A DNA stretch of 15,346 nucleotides from Clostridia bacterium. GTDB lineage: Bacteria; Bacillota; Clostridia; Christensenellales; CAG-138. The notes under the pieces are model-generated. The model did no database searches. It saw only the letters and a list, made by a program, of their open reading frames with translations, and was not told where the DNA came from. Location: NCBI GenBank assembly GCA_030530185.1, contig JAUMVL010000014.1, forward strand, positions 1 through 15,346. The letters are read 5' to 3'. Below are positions 1-6,003 of the stretch, piece by piece; position 1 is the stretch's first letter, and each line of letters begins with the position of its first letter. The translations under genes were made by a program, and so were the position numbers.

Positions 1-384
1 CTCGACAGGCAACGCAACAGGCTGACCGATTTGTTCGTTCAGCGTTGCTAAATTCACATAGCCCTCATACGTCTGATCGGCATCGAGCAGGCGATAAATG
101 CGGGAGAGCGATTCGGTGTAAATCGATTCGGCCTCTTTGAGATCGGCTTTGATCGCGTTGCTTTTACCTGACAAGTAGCAGAAAAGATGAATGCCGTTCG
201 CATAGAGCGGAATATCCTCGTCACGCGCCGCCGTAATCTCGTAGTATCCTTCCGTTCGATTTGAAAGCTGGAAAAAAGCTGTGCCGAATGCGACAATGCC
301 AATCACAACCGCGAGCGCAAACAGCACAAAGCGCAGTTTCAGATGCTTGGTATTGACTTCAATGATTTCCGGTTTCTGTTCCAT
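1..384 (-). CDS. Membrane-anchored protein, N-terminal 128 residues only (possibly ApbE-like)
   Basis: The reading frame starts at an ATG at 384 and is open to the window edge, so only the N-terminus is seen. A short charged head (MEQKPEIIEVNTKHLKLR) is followed by one hydrophobic segment at about residues 19-38, then a soluble part. This suggests a protein anchored in the membrane and facing outward. Residues 89-124 (YTESLSRIYRLLDADQTYEG, then NLATLNEQIGQPV) recall the N-terminal pattern of ApbE-type FAD:protein FMN transferases, where a short helix and an 'LN..iG..v' motif open the domain. That resemblance is weak and the diagnostic C-terminal part lies outside the window. The start is odd: no Shine-Dalgarno sequence precedes it, and the oppF terminator ends only a few bases upstream. 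No other ATG, GTG or TTG lies between the start and the in-frame stop at 432-430. The gene is sure, the function is not. Confidence 0.75.
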   Translation of the reverse strand, partial: MEQKPEIIEVNTKHLKLRFVLFALAVVIGIVAFGTAFFQLSNRTEGYYEITAARDEDIPLYANGIHLFCYLSGKSNAIKADLKEAESIYTESLSRIYRLLDADQTYEGYVNLATLNEQIGQPVALPVE

Positions 385-390
385 TGTTAT

Positions 391-425
391 GCAAAAAGCA
401 GCCGCCGCAGACGGCTGGCTGCTTT
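391..425 (-). terminator. Rho-independent terminator of the opp operon
   Basis: Bases 395-403 pair with 417-425 and 404-407 pair with 412-415, giving a GC-rich 13-bp stem with one bulged base and a 4-base loop. On the minus strand the stem runs into a T tract (TTTTTGC). It begins about 9 bases after the oppF stop. There is no T tract on the plus-strand side, so it acts on the minus strand. It ends only about 7 bases before the start codon of the next gene. Confidence 0.85.
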
Positions 426-433
426 GGATTCAT

Positions 434-1387
434 TCACTTTTTATCCGCAAAGCGAATGGCCTTGTACTTTTCAATCTCGGACGGGCTGCCGAATACCATG
501 TGTCCGTTGCCGAGATCCACCAGCTCAGGCTGCTCGATTGAATAATCGTGCATCTTGGCCGGATCATAAACGAACAGCTTTTTCTGCTTTTCGATGATCG
601 GATCGGGCACCGGAATTGCCGACATCAACGACTTGGTATACGGATGCAATGGGAAGCGGAACAGCTCTTCGCTCTCTGCAATCTCCATGATGCGTCCTTT
701 GTAAATGACGACGATGCGGTCGCTGATGAACCGGACGATCGATAGGTCGTGTGCGATGAACAGATACGTCAGCCCGCGTTCCTGCTGGAATTTCTTCAAA
801 AGATTCAGCACTTGTGCCCGGATGGAAACGTCGAGCGCAGAGATCGGTTCATCGGCAATGATAAATTCCGGCTCCATGACCACCGAACGGGCAAGGCCGA
901 CTCTTTGCCGCTGGCCGCCGGAAAATTCGTGCGGATAGCGGGTCAGATGTTCGGGCAGCAGACCGACTTCTTTGGTAATCTGTTCTACTTTGCCCATGCG
1001 ATCCTTCTCGTCCTTAAACAGATGAAAGTTATAAAGACCTTCGGAGATGATGTATTCGATCGTTGCACGCTCGTTCAGCGACGCGGCAGGATCCTGGAAA
1101 ATCATCTGGATCTTGCGGATAACCTCCCGATCCTCTTTCCGCGAGAGCTTGCCGGAAATACGCTTGCCCTCGTAATAAATCGCACCGGCAGAGCAGGGGT
1201 TGATGCGGATGATCGCACGACCGATCGTCGTTTTGCCGGAACCGGATTCACCGACCAGCGACAGCGTCTCGCCCTTATAAATATCAAAGCTGACGTTGTT
1301 GACTGCCTTGAACGCCTTTTTCCCTCTGCCAAAGACGACATCCAGGTTTTGGATCGACAACAGTACTTCCTTTTTATTCTGTTCCAT
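434..1387 (-). CDS. oppF: Oligopeptide ABC transporter ATPase, OppF/AmiF type
   Basis: One of the two cytoplasmic ATPases that drive the peptide importer. At 317 residues it has the usual family length. Visible motifs are Walker A GESGSGKT (46-53), Q-loop Gln98 in MIFQDP, ABC signature SGGQRQR (156-162), Walker B FIIADEP (175-181) and switch His213. The oligopeptide-type C-terminal extension starts near LHPYTKSL (247-254). The tail lacks the cysteine cluster often found in OppD/OppF. The start is supported by AAGGAG about 10 bases upstream. Only 14 bases separate it from oppD, and it is the last gene of the operon, followed by a strong terminator. By family knowledge it works as a heterodimer with OppD beneath OppB and OppC. 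All catalytic motifs are intact. Confidence 0.95.
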   Translation of the reverse strand: MEQNKKEVLLSIQNLDVVFGRGKKAFKAVNNVSFDIYKGETLSLVGESGSGKTTIGRAIIRINPCSAGAIYYEGKRISGKLSRKEDREVIRKIQMIFQDPAASLNERATIEYIISEGLYNFHLFKDEKDRMGKVEQITKEVGLLPEHLTRYPHEFSGGQRQRVGLARSVVMEPEFIIADEPISALDVSIRAQVLNLLKKFQQERGLTYLFIAHDLSIVRFISDRIVVIYKGRIMEIAESEELFRFPLHPYTKSLMSAIPVPDPIIEKQKKLFVYDPAKMHDYSIEQPELVDLGNGHMVFGSPSEIEKYKAIRFADKK

Positions 1388-1401
1388 AACGCTGTCTCTC
1401 C

Positions 1402-3201
1402 TTATGCTTCAAATTCCACATGCGTCCGCTGCATCTTCTCATGCAGATTCTGTATGTTAGCGGGGATCTCCACCTTGGGTGCACGCGGATCCAGCAACCA
1501 TGTCTTGGCATAATGCGTCTCACTGACGCGGAACATGGGCGGTTCCTCCTCAAGATCGATCTGCATTGCATAACGGTTGCGCGGCGCAAACGCATCACCC
1601 TTAATCTTGTTGTACAGCGACGGCGGCGTACCGGGAATCGAGAACAAGTCGGTGCCGCGTTCACACAGCTGCGGCAGCGAACTCAGCAGCGCCCAGGTAT
1701 ACGGATGACGCGGATCGTAGAAAATCTCTTCGACCGTACCGATTTCCACGATCTGTCCCGCATACAGCACCGCAACGCGCTCCGCCACGTTGGCAACGAC
1801 GCCGAGATCGTGCGTGATGTACACCGTTGTAAACCCGAGATCCCGCTGTAGGTCCTTGATCAGCTTAATGATCTGTGCCTGAATCGTCACATCGAGCGCG
1901 GTGGTCGGCTCATCGCAGATCAGGATCTTCGGCTGGCACGACAGCGCAATCGCGATAACAATGCGCTGACGCATACCGCCGGAATACTCAAATGGATAAT
2001 CGTTGAAGCGCTTTTCCGGATCGGGGATGCCGACCTTTTCCATGATTTCGAGCGTGCGCTTTCTGGCTTCTTCGTTGGAGCACTTCTGGTGCTTCAGGAT
2101 GACCGTCATGATCTGCTTACCGATCGTAATAACCGGATTCAACGAGGTCATAGGATCCTGAAAGACTGTTGCGATGCGGCGGCCGCGGATCAACTGCCAG
2201 TCGTTTGTATACTTGACCTTGGCGCAGTCAATGATCGCGTAACCATCGAGTGTCTGTTTTTTCTCGTCATAGCCGCGATATTCCACGCGGAACGCCGCAA
2301 CCTCGAAGATGCGGTTCAGCACAGTCGGATCGTTCAGGTCTTCGCCGGTTTCCATTGCAATTCGGAACGCTTTGCGCAGTTTTGCAAGGAACTTCACCTG
2401 CGAAACAACCGGATAGCGACCGATCGACAGCACGATTTCGGCGGCAATCTTCTTGTTGCGCGCAATCACCTCGTCGGCCAGACCGTAGGGATTGCTTTCC
2501 TGATCGGGCGTTGCGATCTTTTCGGCACGTTTGGCCTTCAGATCAGCCAGCTCCTTTTGGTCGGCAGCACGCCTTTCGGCATCGGCGGCATACGCCTGTT
2601 TCCGTGAGCTCGCAAGGCTGCTGCGTTCTTTCATGAGCACATCGCGCTGTGCCGAAAGCGTTTTGATTGCGGCATTTGCCTTTTCGATCTCCGGCGCATC
2701 CTCCTTGCTTTTGCTATCGAGCGTTTGAAGATAGTTGTTTTTATCCACAATATCGTCCGATAGGCTCTTGATCCGGGCGGTGTAATCCGCCTCTTCATCC
2801 TGACTGAGAGCCTGTGAAGATCGGATCTCCCGCTTCTTTTCCAAATACCGCTTGTACTCGGCCGCGCCGCGCTCCTGCACGGACAGCTTGTTCAGCATGT
2901 TTTCACAATACGTCAGGAGGCGTTTGTTGTACGGCGTCAGCTTGACGTGCGTTTCGGAAATCTCATCGTCCGAAAGGATGATGCTGCCGTTTGAGATAAA
3001 GCCGTTCGTTTCGAGCATGCCTGCGAACGTCTTGGTCAAAACGGACTTGCCTGAGCCGGATTCCCCGACGATCGCCAACGATTCGTTCTCATAAATATCG
3101 AGCGAAACGTTGCGGATGGCCGTTAAGATACGACCGCGCACGTTGAACTTGACTTCAACATTTCTCAGCGAAAGAAGGACTTTGCGATTGTTGCTTTCCA
3201 T
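1402..3201 (-). CDS. oppD: Oligopeptide ABC transporter ATPase, OppD/AmiE type, with a large insert
   Basis: The second ATPase of the importer. At 599 residues it is far longer than the roughly 330-360 usual for OppD. The nucleotide-binding core is intact but split: Walker A GESGSGKS (46-53), Q-loop Gln348 in VFQDPMTSLNP, signature SGGMRQR (407-413), Walker B ILICDEP (426-432) and switch His464. Between Walker A and the Q-loop, where about 30 residues are normal, there are about 295. The extra part (about 85-335) is highly charged, and roughly 105-230 looks like a coiled coil rich in Lys, Glu, Ala and Arg. The C-terminal region reads DAFAPRNRYAMQIDLE... and ETHYAKTWLL, matching the pneumococcal AmiE pattern as I recall it. 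The cysteines of the classical OppD iron-sulfur motif are absent. The start has a near-perfect AAGGAGGG six bases upstream, overlapping the oppC stop region 12 bases away. Confidence 0.93.
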   Translation of the reverse strand: MESNNRKVLLSLRNVEVKFNVRGRILTAIRNVSLDIYENESLAIVGESGSGKSVLTKTFAGMLETNGFISNGSIILSDDEISETHVKLTPYNKRLLTYCENMLNKLSVQERGAAEYKRYLEKKREIRSSQALSQDEEADYTARIKSLSDDIVDKNNYLQTLDSKSKEDAPEIEKANAAIKTLSAQRDVLMKERSSLASSRKQAYAADAERRAADQKELADLKAKRAEKIATPDQESNPYGLADEVIARNKKIAAEIVLSIGRYPVVSQVKFLAKLRKAFRIAMETGEDLNDPTVLNRIFEVAAFRVEYRGYDEKKQTLDGYAIIDCAKVKYTNDWQLIRGRRIATVFQDPMTSLNPVITIGKQIMTVILKHQKCSNEEARKRTLEIMEKVGIPDPEKRFNDYPFEYSGGMRQRIVIAIALSCQPKILICDEPTTALDVTIQAQIIKLIKDLQRDLGFTTVYITHDLGVVANVAERVAVLYAGQIVEIGTVEEIFYDPRHPYTWALLSSLPQLCERGTDLFSIPGTPPSLYNKIKGDAFAPRNRYAMQIDLEEEPPMFRVSETHYAKTWLLDPRAPKVEIPANIQNLHEKMQRTHVEFEA

Positions 3202-3213
3202 ATTCGTCCCTCC

Positions 3214-4182
3214 TTACATATGTGTTCTTGGGTCAGTCGCATCCGCAAGGTTCTGACCCAAAAGGTACAGGATGATCGTCACAAGCGACGCGATAATAAC
3301 CGGCGGCCAGAATTCCCAAGGAAACGTCTGGAACGCACTCTGCGCCTGCGAAATCATACGCCCAAGCGACGGAACTGTGGCAGAAAGACCAATGCCGATG
3401 AAGGAAAGATACACCTCCATGGAGATGTAGCCCGGTAGCTCCGTGGCCAGCAGCGTTACGATAACCGAAGTCAAAAACGGCAGAATGTTCTTCGATACCA
3501 CGCGCGGCACCGGCGTGCCAAGGCAGCGCGATGCAAGCGAATATTCACGGTCGCGAATGATCATGACCTGCGTACGGAAGAAATACGCAATGCCCATCCA
3601 GCCGGTAATCGTCAGGGCGAAGATGAAGCTGCCGAAGCCCGATCCGACAATATAGACCAAAACCGATACGAGCAGCAGGTACGGTACGTTCGCCACGATG
3701 TTGTAGATGACGAGCATCACTGCGTCAAACTGTTTGGAATAGCCCCAGATTGCGCCCATCACGATACCGACGCTCATATTGATCGCCGCGCAAATGATCG
3801 CCAGCAGCAGCGATGTCCGTGCAGACGAGAACAAGCCGTAGAAGATCGAGTTTCCCTGTCCGCCGGTGCCCAGAATCCACTTCATCGAAAAGCCGAACTT
3901 TGCAATCGCCTTCGCCGGGCTGAGATTGAATGTGGACGCGTCCGTAACGTTCTCCATCATGTCGTACGGGCAAAAGATCGGTACGATAAACGAAGAGAGC
4001 AGCAGCAGCACAAAGACCGCAATCAGAAAGATATTGATCTTCTTGCGGAAGAACACGCGTCCCACCGATCTCCAGTAGGAATAGCGCGGCGCAATAATCT
4101 TTTCCGACGAAATTGCATCGTTGCCGATGATGACAAATTTTTCTTTGTTTTCCATCGTATTCACCGTCGTTTCCTTCGTCAT
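3214..4182 (-). CDS. oppC: Oligopeptide ABC transporter permease, OppC/AmiD type
   Basis: The second membrane subunit of the importer, of ordinary length (322 residues). Six membrane segments are visible at about 49-70, 122-148, 158-181, 183-204, 234-256 and 292-311, after a cytoplasmic head of about 45 residues. The coupling (EAA) loop is around 216-238 (ASRCLGTPVPRVVSKN), where the invariant Gly that contacts the ATPases is present. The C-terminus carries NLADATDPR, close to the family's 'lrdaLDPR' ending. The segment GTGGQGNSIFYGLFSSART (105-123) matches the conserved 'GTDxxGRDxxSRxxxGAR' region, but its charged residues are changed. The start ATG overlaps the oppB stop as ATGA, so translation is probably coupled. 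A second in-frame ATG lies nine codons on. Confidence 0.95.
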   Translation of the reverse strand: MTKETTVNTMENKEKFVIIGNDAISSEKIIAPRYSYWRSVGRVFFRKKINIFLIAVFVLLLLSSFIVPIFCPYDMMENVTDASTFNLSPAKAIAKFGFSMKWILGTGGQGNSIFYGLFSSARTSLLLAIICAAINMSVGIVMGAIWGYSKQFDAVMLVIYNIVANVPYLLLVSVLVYIVGSGFGSFIFALTITGWMGIAYFFRTQVMIIRDREYSLASRCLGTPVPRVVSKNILPFLTSVIVTLLATELPGYISMEVYLSFIGIGLSATVPSLGRMISQAQSAFQTFPWEFWPPVIIASLVTIILYLLGQNLADATDPRTHM

Positions 4183-5759
4183 CTTCCGCCACCGCCTTCC
4201 CCTGTCAGCTTGATCCGCGGATCATAGGTTGCAAGCAGCACGTCGCCCAGGATCAGCGACACGATGGACAGCGTCGTATAGAACACCGTGCAGGCAACAA
4301 TGACGCCGTTGTCGTGCTGATTCAGTGCGGTTACCAGCAAGCGTCCGACGCCCGGAACACCGTACACCTGCTCGGTGACCAGCGCGCCGGTAAGGCATCC
4401 CAAAATGTTGGCCGGAATGCCATGCACGATCGGAATGACTGCATTGCGCGAAATATGGATGTTGTAGATCTCGCGCTCCGAAAGGCCCTCCGCACGTGCG
4501 AACTTGACATAATCGGAATTCATTTGGTCGATCATATAGCGGCGCGTCCATTTCATCAGGCTGCCGATCCACGGCATGGCCAGCGAAATCGTTGGCATGA
4601 CGTATGCCAGAATCTTGACCTCTGCGTTCGCAAACTTATACGGCAAACCGAACAACGTCGTGGCAATCGCAGCAAACATGAAGATGTAAGCCAGCGAAGG
4701 AACCGCCATGATGAAGATAATATATGCATTGCCAAGCTTATCGCCGATACCGTCCTTATGCCGCGCCATCCAGATTCCGAGCGGAATGCCGAGGAAATAC
4801 TGAAGGAACGTCGCCGCAAGGCCGATTACAAACGAGGTTTCAAGGATCGAAAGGCCCGTACGGTTGTAGGAATAAACCGTGTAATTGTCGGGAAACTGTG
4901 TTTTTTCGACCTCGCTTACCACGCCCGTGTTGTAACGCAGCGAGTGGAAGTCGATTGCGGTTTCGACATATTCGTCCGTGCCGATCATCTTCGGGAACTG
5001 GGTCCGTACGACGTTCAGCTCACCCGTTGGATTGTTCATGACATCCGTGATTTCCTGCCCGCGGTAGGTCGTATAGGAGGTACCCAGATTCAGATGGATC
5101 CAGTTCTGGTGAATGAACGGGAACCGGCCGTCAAAATACAGCAGGTACTTGTGCGTTGTACCGGAGCCGACGACCGCAAACAAGCCGGAATACGGATCCT
5201 TCTCAACGCGCACATAACGCTCCGTCAGATTCGGATCCTGCACATCATTTACGGTCTCGAACGTGAAGAATCCTTTGAGATAGTCGAGCAGACGCAAGTA
5301 GACGGGCCGTTCCCGTTCCGCAAGCAGATAGGCATTGCCGCCCGGCTTGACTTTGCCGGATTTGAACGTCTGCGGCTGAAGGTATTTCAACTTATAGCCC
5401 TGTGCGCTATACTTGGAAGCGAACTCTTGTACCGACGGATTGGACTGGAAATCGGACGTTGAAATTGCTTTTTTATCGGCAATATAATCCGAATTGGTCG
5501 TATAGTCGCTCCCGTAAAGTGCGGTGTACTTATTCGTCAAAAAGGTCGTATAATCCACATAATCCAGATATCCGTACTTCTGATACTGAATATACTCATA
5601 GATCACACGGTCGTTCGCGCTCTTCTTGTTCCATACGTCGTCGGTCTGGAAAATAACGCTGCGATTGATGCATGTATAGACCAGAAACATAACCACCATC
5701 ACGACGACCAGGAGCGAGAAGATCGAGAACAAAATTCTTTTGAGCATGTATTTTTTCAT
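4179..5759 (-). CDS. oppB: Oligopeptide ABC transporter permease, OppB/AmiC type, with large extracytoplasmic insert
   Basis: The first membrane subunit of the peptide importer. At 526 residues it is about 200 longer than classical OppB. Membrane segment 1 spans about 9-30. It is followed by roughly 270 residues without a membrane segment (about 34-303), rich in Tyr, Thr, Asn and Asp, which should lie outside the cell. The remaining segments follow at about 306-332, 343-370, 380-400, 438-460 and 484-508. The coupling loop is at 417-440 (ARAEGLSEREIYNIHISRN), and the C-terminus TYDPRIKL fits the family. As I recall, pneumococcal AmiC (about 500 residues) has a similar outer loop, so this is an Ami-type permease rather than an aberrant one. 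GAGGTG lies 5-6 bases before the ATG. It overlaps oppC by four bases, and its promoter is presumably that of oppA, by read-through of the hairpin at 5947-5976. Confidence 0.95.
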   Translation of the reverse strand: MKKYMLKRILFSIFSLLVVVMVVMFLVYTCINRSVIFQTDDVWNKKSANDRVIYEYIQYQKYGYLDYVDYTTFLTNKYTALYGSDYTTNSDYIADKKAISTSDFQSNPSVQEFASKYSAQGYKLKYLQPQTFKSGKVKPGGNAYLLAERERPVYLRLLDYLKGFFTFETVNDVQDPNLTERYVRVEKDPYSGLFAVVGSGTTHKYLLYFDGRFPFIHQNWIHLNLGTSYTTYRGQEITDVMNNPTGELNVVRTQFPKMIGTDEYVETAIDFHSLRYNTGVVSEVEKTQFPDNYTVYSYNRTGLSILETSFVIGLAATFLQYFLGIPLGIWMARHKDGIGDKLGNAYIIFIMAVPSLAYIFMFAAIATTLFGLPYKFANAEVKILAYVMPTISLAMPWIGSLMKWTRRYMIDQMNSDYVKFARAEGLSEREIYNIHISRNAVIPIVHGIPANILGCLTGALVTEQVYGVPGVGRLLVTALNQHDNGVIVACTVFYTTLSIVSLILGDVLLATYDPRIKLTGEGGGGR

Positions 5760-5786
5760 CGTCTCACCTCGCGAATAAGGTTGCCC

Positions 5787-5951
5787 TTATCCTCCCCTCT
5801 CGTTGAATTCAAACTGCAAAGAAACTTCCGTGCCGCCCAAAATCGGCGTCTTTTTCGTTCCTTTCAACGGCACCTCTTTTTGGCGGTACCGAACTTCCTT
5901 TGCGCCCAAAATGCGCCCGTAAAACCTTCCCCCATCATTCAAGAAACGCAT
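5787..5951 (-). CDS. Possible 54-residue small protein between oppA and oppB, with an internal repeat
   Basis: An open frame of 54 codons starts at an ATG inside the hairpin downstream of oppA and ends with TAA 27 bases before oppB. The product would be basic and has two similar blocks, RILGAKEV (13-20) and PILGGTEV (36-43), spaced 23 residues apart. They correspond to the DNA repeat noted separately. A perfect Shine-Dalgarno sequence (TAGGAGG) lies upstream, but about 14 bases from the ATG and in the 5' arm of the hairpin, so it would be masked when the hairpin forms. It has no membrane segment or known domain. Codon choice (many AAA, AAG, TTG) differs from the neighbouring opp genes. It may be a real small protein, a leader, or chance reading of a repeat element; I favour the last two. 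Confidence 0.25.
   Translation of the reverse strand: MRFLNDGGRFYGRILGAKEVRYRQKEVPLKGTKKTPILGGTEVSLQFEFNERGG
5823..5912 (-). repeat. Two 21-base imperfect direct repeats, 69 bases apart
   Basis: Bases 5892-5912 and 5823-5843 read on the minus strand as ATTTTGGGCG followed by an 11-base block ending GGAAGTT. They match at 18 of 21 positions. The 69-base period equals 23 codons in the small ORF that spans them. The sequence between and around the copies shows no clear further similarity. No other copy was noticed in the window. Confidence 0.6.
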
Positions 5952-5976
5952 AGGAGGAAGAAGCTCCTCCTATGCG
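5941..5976 (-). terminator. Hairpin after oppA: attenuating terminator or 3'-end stabiliser
   Basis: Bases 5947-5958 and 5965-5976 form a perfect 12-bp stem around a 6-base loop, beginning 28 bases after the oppA stop. On the minus strand the stem is followed by TTTCTT, a poor T tract, so termination is likely partial. Such a hairpin between the binding-protein gene and the permease genes is a common way to give excess binding protein over membrane subunits. The stem also contains AGGAGG in one arm and the complementary TCCTCCT in the other, next to an ATG. Confidence 0.65.
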
Positions 5977-6003
5977 CCGTAAAGTCATGTACGAATCCGC
6001 GGA

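Noticed and set aside
4314..5462. 382-codon plus-strand open frame opposite oppB
   Set aside because: Shadow of oppB; the composition (His/Arg-rich, no domain) is typical of antisense translation.
5761..6003. Riboswitch or T-box leader before oppB
   Set aside because: No T-box, specifier or known aptamer pattern was seen; the gap is explained by the hairpin, the repeats and the small frame.
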